Source of the DNA: Algisphaera agarilytica
Lineage (GTDB): Bacteria; Planctomycetota; Phycisphaerae; Phycisphaerales; Phycisphaeraceae
Assembly (NCBI RefSeq): GCF_014207595.1
Contig: NZ_JACHGY010000001.1
Coordinates: forward strand, 4,037,648 to 4,101,647
DNA: 64,000 bases
Direction of reading: 5' to 3'
How positions within the stretch are numbered: the stretch's first letter is position 1; every line of letters starts with the position of its first letter. The translations under genes and the position numbers were made by a program. The notes under the pieces are model-generated. The model was not told where the DNA came from. It was given only the letters and a program-made list of their open reading frames with translations, and did no database searches. This document shows, one piece after another, positions 50,097 to 59,827 of this stretch.

Positions 50097-50894
50097 TTAG
50101 TGGCCGGTGTGGACGTTCCAGGCATTGATCACCATCGCGGCGTCCGCATCGGCGACCCCGGCACCGTCCACAGCAAACAGATTGTCCTGCGCGGTCACCG
50201 CATTGTTGCCGTACTTGGTTTGCTCGACAAACTCGGAGGTTGCAAATTCGACGGAGTTGTCGTTGCGAGAAATGCCTCCACGCCAATCACCTGAGTTCTG
50301 CTCGGTCCAAACAGAGCTAATCGTGGCATCCAATCCACCCGTATTTTTATCCGAGATAATTGCGGCTGCCGTATTGAGTGTTTCTTTCCACTCAACCGCA
50401 CGTTCCCGGTCAGGAACAACCATCCCTGGGGTTGGTCCGGGCGGGCCGCTATGTAATTGGATCATGGCATAAGAGAAATTGAAATTCGTAATTTCGGGTA
50501 CCGCAACAGAAATGTCCGCAGGTTCAACACTCTCGTCGGCAGGGCTATTGCAATATTCAGGAGGAAAGAAGTCGCCGTTTACCATCAATGCCACGCTGAG
50601 GTTGGGCAGTGTGGGTGTGCCGCCAAACTGGGTACCAGAGATAGGTGCCAGACCTGGGTGGAAAGTCCCATCAGGATCGATCCCGGGGAAGAATCCGTCT
50701 TTGCCGCCTGTCTTGTTGGATTGAGCGAACGTAACCATCCCTTGATGGATGCCGCGGATCTGGGTGTTGCTGGCCATTTGGCGAGCGGTGCGGCGGGCGG
50801 CGCCGAGGGCGGGGAGCAGGATGCCGATCAGCAGCGCGATGATCGAGATCACCACGAGGAGTTCGATAAGGGTAAAGCCGTGACGCTTGGGCAT
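50097..50894 (-). CDS. Pseudopilin with prepilin N-terminal cleavage motif
   Basis: A 265-residue protein whose N-terminus MPKRHGFTLIELLVV is the type IV prepilin/type II secretion pseudopilin motif, cut after Gly by prepilin peptidase. The N-terminal helix is followed by a variable body with few conserved features (HPGLAPISGTQFGG, NNSVEFATSEF). Planctomycetes carry many such proteins; the body differs from the DUF1559 type. GGAG lies about 9 bases before ATG. The frame is open further upstream to 51047, but that part covers the promoter. It could be a surface fibre or a secretion-system subunit. Confidence 0.85.
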   Translation of the reverse strand: MPKRHGFTLIELLVVISIIALLIGILLPALGAARRTARQMASNTQIRGIHQGMVTFAQSNKTGGKDGFFPGIDPDGTFHPGLAPISGTQFGGTPTLPNLSVALMVNGDFFPPEYCNSPADESVEPADISVAVPEITNFNFSYAMIQLHSGPPGPTPGMVVPDRERAVEWKETLNTAAAIISDKNTGGLDATISSVWTEQNSGDWRGGISRNDNSVEFATSEFVEQTKYGNNAVTAQDNLFAVDGAGVADADAAMVINAWNVHTGH

Positions 50895-50975
50895 GGAACA
50901 GACTCCAGATGAGAGTAAGAAAAGGAGGATGGAATCGGAGACGGTTGAACCCCGGAGATGGAACTGATCGTTCTC

Positions 50976-50981
50976 ATTGTA
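50976..50981 (-). promoter_or_regulatory. Putative -10 box (TACAAT) of the pseudopilin gene
   Basis: TACAAT on the minus strand lies in an AT-rich stretch. A start near 50969 gives a leader of about 75 bases. The -35 region is only T-rich, not consensus. Confidence 0.4.
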
Positions 50982-51041
50982 AGCCAGAAAATCCTCATAA
51001 AAAGAAGATTTGGTACATTTTTCCAATTTTGTTTCAGAGTG

Positions 51042-51053
51042 TTCCAATTGGAA
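51042..51053. promoter_or_regulatory. Perfect 12-bp palindrome TTCCAATTGGAA (possible operator)
   Basis: The palindrome lies 150 bases upstream of the pseudopilin start. Half-sites GTTCCAA recur at 51092-51098 and 51191-51197, and the inverse TTGGAAC at 49923-49929 before the secreted-protein gene. A shared regulator is possible, but none is encoded nearby. Confidence 0.35.
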
Positions 51054-51742
51054 ATCCGGGCTCCCAATTCAGCTCCACCCGATTGAGCGGTGTTCCAATA
51101 ATGGCCTCCGTTCAACGCTCTCGCGGCCCAAATTGTCAAAGAGCGAACGCTCGGCATCGAACACCTGGCATGTATCGGCCCACACCCAATGTTCCAAAGT
51201 AAATGCCGTCGTCCTCGACCCGCGTGCTGGGGGTGGCCGCGCGATTACGCCACGGTCCATCGTGTCTGTTGCCGGCAAGGTGGCTCACCGACGAACGCCG
51301 AAACCCCCACGCTTGAAAACGCGAGCCCGGCCTTCCCCACGCATCTCACAGAACGGTCCTTGCCTGCAACCGTCCCGCCGCCGCGGGGTGCCGAAAAAAC
51401 TTTCCTCCACCAGGGGGCGGCGTGTCACGAACGTGCGCACGCCTGCGCCACCCACACACACAAACCACTCCGTAAACACGCGATAAAGCGTGAAAAAAAA
51501 TTTCTAAACCCACTCCATGAGCCCGCTCTGTTGTGCGCACGCGCGCGACGCATCGACGGCAAGATGAAACTTGCAGAACTTCTACCTCTCCATGCAATGA
51601 CTCCTCGGCTAAGCCGTTCGACCAAAGTTCCCGGGATCCCTCAGCCTCTCCATCTCCCCGCCTAGGGGAATGCCCCGCCTCGATCCCCTCCGACTCACCC
51701 TCCCCGCCCATCAGCTTCCCCCCACACTCCGCGAGAATCTCG

Positions 51743-53533
51743 ATGCCCAAACGCGTGCCGCTCACCGTTACCGCTGCCTTCCAGCTTGTCACAGCCTTTG
51801 CCCTCGCCTTCGCCAGCCTCACGGTGAACACCGCCCGCGCCCAATCGGTTCAGCCCAACATCATCTTCATCATGGCGGACGACATGGGCTGGGCTGACCT
51901 GAGCACCGGCTTGACCAACTACGGCGACCCCAGCGACTTCTACGAAACGCCCGCCCTCGAAACGCTCGCAACCCAAGGCATGGCCTTCACCAACGCCTAC
52001 GCCACGCCGACCTGCGCCGCCACGCGTGCCGCGATCCTCAGCGGGGCCTACGCGACGCGCTCCACCAACAACGTCTACCAAGTCGGCTCGCTCAACCCCG
52101 CGAGCCAAACCAACTCAATGCTGGTCGGCCCGTCCCAGGGCACCAACGGGTCCAACGACAAACTGTCCACCGCCACCATCACCCACGCCGAAACCCTGCA
52201 AGCGGCGGGATACACCACCGCCACCGTGGGCAAGTTCCACGTCGCGCCCAACGCCAACCAAATCATTTCCGATCACGGCTTCGACGAAAACTTCGGCGGA
52301 CAACAGGCCGGGGCACCGGGCAGCTACCACGCCAACAACGGCGTCTTCGGACCGGCCATCCACTCCAGCCTCGACCCGTTCGCCAGCAACTACACGCAGG
52401 ACTACGTCGACAACAACATCAAACCCTACGCCAACGGCACCGACGTCGCGGCCATCGACGCTCTGGTGGGCACCGCCAAGCACGTGACCGACGCCTCCAC
52501 CGACGCAGCGATCGACTTCATGACCCGCAACGCCGACGATCCGTTCTATCTGCAGTACAGCGCCTTCGCCGTGCACACCCCGATCGATACCGCACAGGCC
52601 AGAGCCGACCTGCTGGACAAGTACAACAACCTGTCGCCAGGCACGGAAGACTCCAACGCGTCCTACGGCGCACTGGTTGAAGGACTCGATCAAGGCGTCG
52701 CCCGGCTCATCGATCACCTGCAAACCACCGCCGACCCGCGCAACCCCGGCCAAACCCTCGACCAAAACACCCTGGTCATCTTCTACTCCGACAACGGTGG
52801 GCTTGAGCCGCAAACCAACCTCAGCGTGTTGAGCGGCCAGAAGGGTGAACTCGATGAGGGCGGCATCCGCGTGCCCATGATCGCCTGGAGCGGCAACAGC
52901 GATCTGGTGGATGGCGGAACCGTCAGCGATGCCGTGGTGATGCCCACCGACTTCTACACCACCTTCGCCAGCCTCGGCAGCGCGACCCTGCCGACGTCCC
53001 AAGCCTTCGACGGCGAAGACCTCTCGGGTGTGTTTGCCGATAGCAGTGTCACCCCCGACCGTGACAACGTGTACTGGCACATGCCCGGCTACTCCCAGTC
53101 CGGCCGACAACGCCCGCAGAGCGTCACCCGCTCGGGCGATTGGAAGCTGCTCTACAACTACGAAGACCAGTCCTACGAGCTCTACAACCTGGCCACCGAC
53201 CTCGGCGAGACGAACAACCTCGCCGAGGACGAAGCGTTCGCCCATATCCTCGCCGATCTGGGAGGCGACCTGCTGCAGTGGCTCGACGACACTGACGCCC
53301 CGCTCGCCACCCTGCGTAGCGGCCTGCTTGAGATCATGATCGACGGCCAGGCCTACGCCAACGGAGTTATCACCGAGTACGACCAAGAGATCGTCACCAT
53401 CGCCGCAGGCGAAGAGGTGCCCTTCGTGCTGAATACCAACGTGATCCCCGAACCCGCCAGCGCGGCATGCCTAAGCCTGTTGGCGGGCCTGGGGCTGTCG
53501 CGTCCGACACGTCGCCGCACGTCGGACCACTAA
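51743..53533 (+). CDS. Sulfatase with PEP-CTERM anchor
   Basis: A 596-residue type I sulfatase. The signal peptide ends near residue 34 (ARAQS). NIIFIMADDMGWADL supplies metal-binding Asp residues. The formylglycine motif is Cys91-A-A-T-Arg95, the C-x-A-x-R form, and VGKFHVAPN contains the usual active-site Lys/His. Near the C-terminus VIPEPASAACLSLLAG, then RPTRRR, forms a PEP-CTERM anchor, unlike the five other sulfatases here. It would be surface-attached rather than free. Activation needs a formylglycine-generating or anaerobic maturation enzyme not in this window. The start at 51743 fits the signal peptide. Confidence 0.92.
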   Translation: MPKRVPLTVTAAFQLVTAFALAFASLTVNTARAQSVQPNIIFIMADDMGWADLSTGLTNYGDPSDFYETPALETLATQGMAFTNAYATPTCAATRAAILSGAYATRSTNNVYQVGSLNPASQTNSMLVGPSQGTNGSNDKLSTATITHAETLQAAGYTTATVGKFHVAPNANQIISDHGFDENFGGQQAGAPGSYHANNGVFGPAIHSSLDPFASNYTQDYVDNNIKPYANGTDVAAIDALVGTAKHVTDASTDAAIDFMTRNADDPFYLQYSAFAVHTPIDTAQARADLLDKYNNLSPGTEDSNASYGALVEGLDQGVARLIDHLQTTADPRNPGQTLDQNTLVIFYSDNGGLEPQTNLSVLSGQKGELDEGGIRVPMIAWSGNSDLVDGGTVSDAVVMPTDFYTTFASLGSATLPTSQAFDGEDLSGVFADSSVTPDRDNVYWHMPGYSQSGRQRPQSVTRSGDWKLLYNYEDQSYELYNLATDLGETNNLAEDEAFAHILADLGGDLLQWLDDTDAPLATLRSGLLEIMIDGQAYANGVITEYDQEIVTIAAGEEVPFVLNTNVIPEPASAACLSLLAGLGLSRPTRRRTSDH

Positions 53534-53646
53534 TCGCAGCGCGAAACTTGATCGATCCAGACACAATTCATGGATCGCCTGACGGTATATTGGGTGGATC
53601 ACCGCGTCTCGCTTCGTGTGTCCTGCCCCCTACCCGAGATCAATGA

Positions 53647-55071
53647 ATGAGTGTTCGCCGCTGGCTTGCTGTGCTGGGTTGTGTGTTGATGGCTGCAGCG
53701 GCGAGCGGGGAGAACGCCCAGCGTCCCAATATCGTGCTGATCATGGCGGACGACCTCGGCTACGGGGACACGGGGTTTAACGGCAACACGCTGATCCAGA
53801 CCCCACACCTCGATGCGTTGGCCGCGGAAGGGGTGACACTCACGCATTTCTATTCGGGCAACTCGGTCTGCTCCCCGACGCGGGCAACGGCGTTGACCGG
53901 GCGGCATCACGACCGCATGGGTATCTGGAACGCCAACGTCGGGCACCTGCCCAAACAAGAAGTCACGCTGGCGCAGATACTCAAAGCCAAAGGGTATGCA
54001 ACGGGACACTTCGGGAAGTGGCATCTGGGGACACTCAGCCGAACAATGTCGTCGAAGGGCGAACGCCGGAAACCCGCCTTGAACTACGCCCCGCCGTGGG
54101 AGCGGGATTACGACGCGTCGTTTGTCACCGAATCGGCGGTCCAGCTCTGGGACCCGGGGCTGGGCAAGCGATCGACCAATAACCCGTTTTTCGAGAACGG
54201 CGTGGCGCTGGACGGCGACGACCCGAGCCTGCGCGGCGGGGCGTCGCGGGTGGTGGTGGATCGTATGGTGCCGTTTGTGGAGACGAGCGTAGAAGCGGAC
54301 ACGCCGTTCTTCGCGGTGTGCTGGTTCCATGCGCCGCATACCGATGTGATCGCCGGGCCCGAGTATCTGGCGATGTATCCCCGGCACGGCGAGGCGGCAC
54401 ACTACTACGGCTGCGTCACCGAGATGGACGACCAGGTGGGCAGAATCGTGAAGCTGCTCAAAGACCGTGGCGTGTTCGACAGCACGCTTATCTTTTTCTG
54501 CTCGGACAACGGACCGGAGGGCAAGCAACCCGGCGGCCGCAACATGGGCGAGACCGCGGGCTACCGTGGCCGCAAGCGTGCGTTGTACGACGGCGGGGTG
54601 CGTGTGCCGGCGTTCGCGGTGTGGCCGGGCATGATAGAGTCGGGCACCAAGAGCGACGCGGTGCTTAGCACGCTGGACTACTTCCCCACGGTGCAGAACA
54701 TCGTTGGCTACACGATGTCCGACGACCGCCCCCTCGACGGCGAAGACGTGCTGGACATCCTCACCGGAGACCGCGACCAACGGACAACGCCTCTTGTGTT
54801 TCGTTACCGCGGGAAGTTCTCCTCTTGGATCGACGGCCCGTACAAACTCGTGATGCCGGCGGGCGAGCTGTACGACATGGAGAACGATCCGTTCGAGACG
54901 ACCGACGTCTCGGCCGAGATGCCCAAGAAGACCGAGGCGATGACCCAGGCCTTGGCGGAACGTTTCGAGAGCATCCGCGCGAGTCACGCGGGGGCCGACT
55001 ACGGAGACGCGGGATTCGAGCCCGTGGACCCGTGGCGCCCGTTGCAGCTGCAACCGAAGGAGTCGCCGTGA
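53647..55071 (+). CDS. Type I sulfatase (N-acetylgalactosamine sulfatase-like)
   Basis: A 474-residue secreted sulfatase. The signal peptide covers about residues 1-21. IVLIMADDLGYGDTGFNG carries the metal-binding Asp pair; Cys75-S-P-T-Arg79 is the canonical formylglycine motif; GHFGKWHLG and FCSDNGPEGK complete the active site. The overall pattern resembles arylsulfatase A/GALNS. Its stop overlaps the GTG of the next sulfatase by 4 bases, so the two are translationally coupled and perhaps act one after the other on the same glycan. Confidence 0.94.
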   Translation: MSVRRWLAVLGCVLMAAAASGENAQRPNIVLIMADDLGYGDTGFNGNTLIQTPHLDALAAEGVTLTHFYSGNSVCSPTRATALTGRHHDRMGIWNANVGHLPKQEVTLAQILKAKGYATGHFGKWHLGTLSRTMSSKGERRKPALNYAPPWERDYDASFVTESAVQLWDPGLGKRSTNNPFFENGVALDGDDPSLRGGASRVVVDRMVPFVETSVEADTPFFAVCWFHAPHTDVIAGPEYLAMYPRHGEAAHYYGCVTEMDDQVGRIVKLLKDRGVFDSTLIFFCSDNGPEGKQPGGRNMGETAGYRGRKRALYDGGVRVPAFAVWPGMIESGTKSDAVLSTLDYFPTVQNIVGYTMSDDRPLDGEDVLDILTGDRDQRTTPLVFRYRGKFSSWIDGPYKLVMPAGELYDMENDPFETTDVSAEMPKKTEAMTQALAERFESIRASHAGADYGDAGFEPVDPWRPLQLQPKESP

Positions 55072-56507
55072 CGAAGCAGTTGGTTTTGCTACTCGTGATG
55101 CTGTTTACTTCGGCTGCTGCCCGAGCAGATCGACCCAATATTCTGTTCATCTTCGCCGACGACATGGCGTGGGACGCGATGAGCTGCATGGGCTCGGAAG
55201 CGCAGACGCCGCACCTCGATGCGCTGGCCCAACGCGGCGTGCTATTTGCCAACAGCTACAACATGGGCGGCTGGGGCGGAGCGATCTGCGTGGCGAGCCG
55301 GTCGATGCTCAACACCGGGCAGCGTCTTTGGCAGGTTCAGCCTCACGCCAGCGCGATGCAGAAGTACAAGCGAAACGGCGAGACCGGGCCGTTGCCGGTG
55401 GACGCGGGCACATCGTGGAGCCAGTGGCTCGGCGAAGCGGGGTACCACACTTACTTCACCGGCAAGTGGCACGTCCACCTCTACGATGCCGAGCAGGTCT
55501 TCCGGGAAACCGGCACCGTCCGCCCCGGCATGCCCAACCAGACCGACGCGGGTTACAACCGGCCGCAGGGGCCCGACGATCAGAACTGGCTGCCGTGGGA
55601 CCCGCAGCACGAAGGCTTCTGGAAAGGCGGCAAGCACTGGAGCGAGATCACCGCCGACGAGGCGGTGGATTACCTCAAGCATTCGGCCCAGCGCGACGAG
55701 CCGTTCTTCGCCTACGTCGCGTTCAACGCCCCGCACGACCCGCGGCAGGCGCCCAAAGCCTACGTCGACCATTACCCGCCCGAACGCGTCACCGTGCCCG
55801 AGAGTTTTCAGCCGCTGTACCCGTATGCCGAGGCGATCGGCTTACCCCAATGGCAGCGTGACGAGAAGCTGGCGCCGTATCCGCGCACGCCCTATGCCGT
55901 GCAGGTCAACCGCGCGGAATACTTCGCGATCATCTCTCACATGGACACACAGATCGGGAGGATTCTCGATGAGCTCGAAGCCACCGGCCAAGACGAGGAC
56001 ACGCTGGTCATCTTCTCGGCCGACCACGGCCTGTCGGTCGGGCACCACGGCCTGATCGGCAAGCAGAACATGTACGAGCACAGCCTCAAAGCACCGCTCA
56101 TTATTGCTGGGCCGGATTTGCCCGTGGGTGTGCGTCGATCCGAGCGTGTGTACATCCAGGACATCGTGCCGACGACGCTGGATTTCGCGGGCGTCGAGGT
56201 ACCCAAACAAGTCGCGTTCCGTAGCCTGACCCCCCTGCTGCGCAACGCGCCCTACGAGGAATACGACACGATCTATGGGGCGTATCGCAACCTGCAGCGT
56301 GCGGTGATCCACGAGGATTGGAAGCTGATCTACTACCCCGCGGTGCCGAAGTATCGGCTGTTCGATCTCGCCCAAGACCCACAAGAGATGAACGACCTGG
56401 CGGACGATCCGCGGTTTGCCGAGAAGCTCAGCGCCATGAAATTGCTTCTGACCCAAGAGTTCGAAACCCAGGGCGACCGCGCGATGTTAAGTAAGCCGCT
56501 GAAGTAA
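55068..56507 (+). CDS. Type I sulfatase with C-V-A-S-R active site
   Basis: A 479-residue secreted sulfatase. The start is GTG 55068, overlapping the previous stop (GTGA), with a strong GAAGGAG 7 bases before it. The signal peptide ends at about residue 20 (AARAD). ILFIFADDMAWDAM gives the metal site; Cys74-V-A-S-Arg78 is the less usual C-x-A-x-R formylglycine motif; YFTGKWHVH and FSADHGLSVGHHG follow. The pattern is closer to choline/iduronate-2-sulfatase-like families than to its neighbours. Substrate specificity cannot be read directly. Confidence 0.93.
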   Translation: MTKQLVLLLVMLFTSAAARADRPNILFIFADDMAWDAMSCMGSEAQTPHLDALAQRGVLFANSYNMGGWGGAICVASRSMLNTGQRLWQVQPHASAMQKYKRNGETGPLPVDAGTSWSQWLGEAGYHTYFTGKWHVHLYDAEQVFRETGTVRPGMPNQTDAGYNRPQGPDDQNWLPWDPQHEGFWKGGKHWSEITADEAVDYLKHSAQRDEPFFAYVAFNAPHDPRQAPKAYVDHYPPERVTVPESFQPLYPYAEAIGLPQWQRDEKLAPYPRTPYAVQVNRAEYFAIISHMDTQIGRILDELEATGQDEDTLVIFSADHGLSVGHHGLIGKQNMYEHSLKAPLIIAGPDLPVGVRRSERVYIQDIVPTTLDFAGVEVPKQVAFRSLTPLLRNAPYEEYDTIYGAYRNLQRAVIHEDWKLIYYPAVPKYRLFDLAQDPQEMNDLADDPRFAEKLSAMKLLLTQEFETQGDRAMLSKPLK

Positions 56508-56542
56508 CCCTTCCCCCTTTGCCGAAAGCGACACGACCCCGA

Positions 56543-58234
56543 ATGATGCGCCACGCTCTGCATGCACTCCTGGCTTTGCTCTTTGCTGTTCCACTTTCAG
56601 CGGGGAACCTCGATCCCGCTCGGCCGAACGTGATCGTGATCTACTACGACGACATGGGCTGGGGCGATATGGGGGCGAACGTGGCGAGCGAGTTCGCCGT
56701 GCCCGAAGGATCGAAGTATCTGGAGGCGGGCGCGAAGTCGTTGACGCCGTACCTCGACGCGTTGGCGGCGCAGGGGATGCGATTCACCAACGGGCACTCG
56801 GCCGACGGGGTGTGCACGCCGTCGCGGTACGCGTTGATGACCGGGCGTTACTGCTGGCGGACATGGCTCAAACGCGGTGTGACCGGGGGGTACAGCCCGT
56901 CGTTGATGCAACCGGACGAATTCACCGTCGGGAAGATGTTCCAGAAGCAGGGCTACCGCACCGCGATGGTCGGCAAGTGGCACATCGGCATGGAGTTTCA
57001 GGACCGCGAGGGCAACGCGGTGAAGATCCCGAAATACAGCGCCGAAGTGCTGGCCAAGGACCAGATCGATTTTTCTCGGCCGGTGCTGGACACGCCGATG
57101 CACACCTCGGGCTTCGACTACTTCTTCGGGACGTCCGCGTCACTGGACATGCCGCCCTACGCCTGGCTCGAGACTCGCGGCGATGACGTGCATCTGCTCG
57201 TTGACGGTGCGCTGGTGATCGAGGGCGAGGTCGATTTCACCCAAGGCCGAGTCGCGATGAACGCAGACCTGGATGAACGCAAGGGGCTGCGCGAAGAGAT
57301 CCAGGCGTTTGCGCGGGACGGCGTGATCGATCCGACCTTTGTGTTTGCGGACTACCTGCAGATTCAGGCGGCGAAGGTGGCCGAGGTGATCGCCGAGCGT
57401 GAAGCCGACGGCCAGCCGTTTTTCATCTACGTGCCGATGCCCGCGCCGCACACGCCCCACACCGTGCAGCCCGAGTTCGTCGGCAGCGCTGGCTGGACCT
57501 ACGGCGACTACGTCGTGCAGACCGACTACTACACGGGAAAGATTATCGAGGCGTTGGGCGATCCCGCGGACCCGAAGCGTTTGGCGGCGAACACGGTGGT
57601 GTTCGTGACCAGCGACAACGGGCCGGAGAACATCGCGTATCACTCGAGCCTGGAAAACAACCACGACGCAAACGGCCCGTACGCCGGCCGGAAGCGCGAC
57701 AGCTACGAGGGCGGGACGCGGGTGCCGTTCGTGGTGCGCTGGCCGGGCGTGGCAGAGCCGGGGAGCGTGACGGACCACCTGTGCTGGCAGGGCGACATCA
57801 TCCCGACGCTGGCGGAACACCTCGGCGTGGAGCTTGGGGAGCGTGAGGCGCCGGACGCCGAGAGCTTTCTGCCGGTGCTGCGGGGCCAAGCGATGCCCGA
57901 AGGACGACGCCAGGCGATCATCCAGCACTCCTCCCGCGGGCAGTTCGCCATCGTCGAGCACACCGGCCGATGGAAGCTCATCGATGGCACGGGCGGCGGG
58001 GGCAACAAGACCACCGGCGACGCCGACAACCAGGAAACGCTCGTGGCCGGAACCCTGCGTGGCGAGCCGAAACAGCTCTTTGACCTCAAGGCCGACCCCG
58101 GTGAGCGGGAGAATTTACTCAAAAATCCGTCGCCGAGCGTCCAAAAAACTGCAAAAGATTTATATAATCTTCTCAACCAGATCCGTGGCGACGCGGAATG
58201 GGGCACCGACGGCAGCAGTTGGCCGGACCGGTGA
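56543..58234 (+). CDS. Type I arylsulfatase
   Basis: A 563-residue secreted sulfatase. A signal peptide (about 1-21) precedes VIVIYYDDMGWGDMG. The formylglycine motif is Cys91-T-P-S-Arg95; MVGKWHIGMEF and FVTSDNGPENIAYH complete the active site. It is longer than its neighbours because of inserts around residues 120-270. Either of two adjacent ATGs (56543, 56546) could be used. Near its 3' end the DNA turns AT-rich and contains a perfect TATAAT (58163-58168), which may drive the next sulfatase genes. Confidence 0.93.
   Translation: MMRHALHALLALLFAVPLSAGNLDPARPNVIVIYYDDMGWGDMGANVASEFAVPEGSKYLEAGAKSLTPYLDALAAQGMRFTNGHSADGVCTPSRYALMTGRYCWRTWLKRGVTGGYSPSLMQPDEFTVGKMFQKQGYRTAMVGKWHIGMEFQDREGNAVKIPKYSAEVLAKDQIDFSRPVLDTPMHTSGFDYFFGTSASLDMPPYAWLETRGDDVHLLVDGALVIEGEVDFTQGRVAMNADLDERKGLREEIQAFARDGVIDPTFVFADYLQIQAAKVAEVIAEREADGQPFFIYVPMPAPHTPHTVQPEFVGSAGWTYGDYVVQTDYYTGKIIEALGDPADPKRLAANTVVFVTSDNGPENIAYHSSLENNHDANGPYAGRKRDSYEGGTRVPFVVRWPGVAEPGSVTDHLCWQGDIIPTLAEHLGVELGEREAPDAESFLPVLRGQAMPEGRRQAIIQHSSRGQFAIVEHTGRWKLIDGTGGGGNKTTGDADNQETLVAGTLRGEPKQLFDLKADPGERENLLKNPSPSVQKTAKDLYNLLNQIRGDAEWGTDGSSWPDR
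58163..58168 (+). promoter_or_regulatory. Perfect TATAAT inside the sulfatase 3' end
   Basis: TATAAT lies in a locally AT-rich run within the last 30 codons of the preceding sulfatase, 130 bases before the next start. No -35 consensus is visible at the right distance. It may be an internal promoter. Confidence 0.3.
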
Positions 58235-58298
58235 GGCACCGCTCGGGTGCCGACGTGTGACCCACGGTTTCTGTCCTGTCCGCATCCCAGAGGATCCC

Positions 58299-59801
58299 AT
58301 GCCGATACGCTCCCGCCTGCTTGCCTGTCTGTGCGTTCTGTTGTTTTCGCTTAGCGCGGTCGCCGAGGATCGGCCCAACTTCATCGTCATCATGGCCGAT
58401 GACCTGGGCTACAACGACGTCGGCTTCAACGGCTCGGAGGAAATCTTTACGCCCCGCCTCGACGAGCTCGCGGCCAACGGCGTGATCTTCAACAACGGCT
58501 ACGTCACCCACGCCTACTGCGGCCCCTCCCGCGCGGGCCTGATCACCGGGCGTTACCAGGCCCGCTTCGGGGTCGAAGTCAACTTTACCAGCTCGCCTTT
58601 CGACATCCACCAGGGCCTGCCGCTCGAACAGAAAACCTTCGGCAACCGCATGCAGGCCGCGGGCTACCGCACCGGCATCATCGGCAAGTGGCACCTCGGC
58701 GCGTCCTACCCCTTCCACCCCAACAACCGCGGCTTCGACTACTTCTACGGCTTCCTCTCCGGCGGACACGACTACTTCCCCGACACCGTCACCTACATCC
58801 ACCCGCTCATCCAGGAATCCGGCAAGAACGCGGGCAAGCCGCACTACAGCGCCAACGAAACCACCTACTGGCCGCTGATGCGCAACGAGAACGCGGCGGA
58901 GTTCGATGAATACCTCACCACCGCGCTCAGCCGCGACGCCGCTAAGTTTGTCAAAGAGAGCGACAAGCCCTTCTGCCTCTACCTTGCCTACAACGCCCCA
59001 CACGGCCCGCTGCAGGCACCCAAAGAACTCATCGAAAAATACAACCACATCGAAGGCAAGAAACGCCGGGTCTACGCCGCGATGATCGACTCCATGGATT
59101 CTGGCATCGGCATGGTCGTCGATGCGCTCAAGGAATCAGGCAAGTACGAAAACACGCTGATCTTCTTCCTCTCGGACAACGGCGGCGTGCAGCCCAAGCC
59201 CGGCTACGAGGGCGAAGACTACGCAGACAACTCGCCCTACCGCGGCGGCAAGGGCAGCATGGTCGAGGGCGGCACCAACGTCCCCTTCATCGCCCACTGG
59301 CCCAAGGGCATCCCCGCGGGCACGGTCTACGACTACCCCGTCTCGGCGCTGGACATCACCGGCACCTTCGTGGCGCTGGGCGACGGCGACACCTCCGGCC
59401 CGCCGATCGAGGGCAAGAACTTGATCCCCTACATCACCGGCGAAAACACCGAGCCACCCCACGAAGCGATCTTCTTGCGCATGGTCGACGGCGTGAACTG
59501 GATGATCCGTACCCCCGAGGCCAAGCTGCTGCTCGAGCGCCCCTTCCAGGCGAAGGACGAAGGCAAGCCCGAACTGTACGACATGGTCAACGACCCCTAC
59601 GAGACCAACAACATCATCGACGAGCAGCCCGAGCTGCGGGCCGAGCTAGCGAAACTATGGAATGATTGGAACAAAGACAACGTCGGCAACCGCTTCCTGC
59701 AAGCAGGAAACTACCAGAAAACCCGCCTGAAGTTCTACGAAGACCTCCAGAAAGAACAAGACGCCAAGGCCGCGAAGTACAAGCCCATCGTCGTCGAGTA
59801 A
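58299..59801 (+). CDS. Type I sulfatase, tandem paralogue A
   Basis: A 500-residue secreted sulfatase. The signal peptide ends near residue 22 (SAVAED). Metal site IVIMADDLGYNDVG; formylglycine motif Cys74-G-P-S-Arg78; IIGKWHLGA and FFLSDNGGVQP. It shares long identical runs with the next gene (DSMDSGIGMVVDAL, EFDEYLTTALSRDAA/TFDEYLTTALSRDAA), so the two arose by tandem duplication. AGAGGATC before ATG is the ribosome site. The length fits the arylsulfatase B-like group. A terminator follows the gene. Confidence 0.94.
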   Translation: MPIRSRLLACLCVLLFSLSAVAEDRPNFIVIMADDLGYNDVGFNGSEEIFTPRLDELAANGVIFNNGYVTHAYCGPSRAGLITGRYQARFGVEVNFTSSPFDIHQGLPLEQKTFGNRMQAAGYRTGIIGKWHLGASYPFHPNNRGFDYFYGFLSGGHDYFPDTVTYIHPLIQESGKNAGKPHYSANETTYWPLMRNENAAEFDEYLTTALSRDAAKFVKESDKPFCLYLAYNAPHGPLQAPKELIEKYNHIEGKKRRVYAAMIDSMDSGIGMVVDALKESGKYENTLIFFLSDNGGVQPKPGYEGEDYADNSPYRGGKGSMVEGGTNVPFIAHWPKGIPAGTVYDYPVSALDITGTFVALGDGDTSGPPIEGKNLIPYITGENTEPPHEAIFLRMVDGVNWMIRTPEAKLLLERPFQAKDEGKPELYDMVNDPYETNNIIDEQPELRAELAKLWNDWNKDNVGNRFLQAGNYQKTRLKFYEDLQKEQDAKAAKYKPIVVE

Positions 59802-59827
59802 TCAATTTTCATCCGCTATAAACAACA

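Larger units (their letters stand above)
50895..51742. other. Long intergenic region between pseudopilin and first sulfatase
   Basis: This 848-base gap contains the pseudopilin promoter region (AT-rich, 50895-51050) and three GTTCCAA motifs (51041, 51092, 51191), the first within the perfect palindrome TTCCAATTGGAA. A more GC-rich part towards 51740 has no convincing gene: the short frames there lack ribosome sites and family features. It probably holds the control region for both divergent transcripts. Confidence 0.6.

Noticed and set aside
51135..51140. TTGACA (minus strand) as a -35 box
   Set aside because: No -10-like hexamer at 16-18 bases, and it lies 240 bases upstream of the pseudopilin.
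51010..51486. Open frame in the gap upstream of the first sulfatase
   Set aside because: No ribosome site, a basic Pro/Ser-rich composition and no domain; it covers the likely control region.
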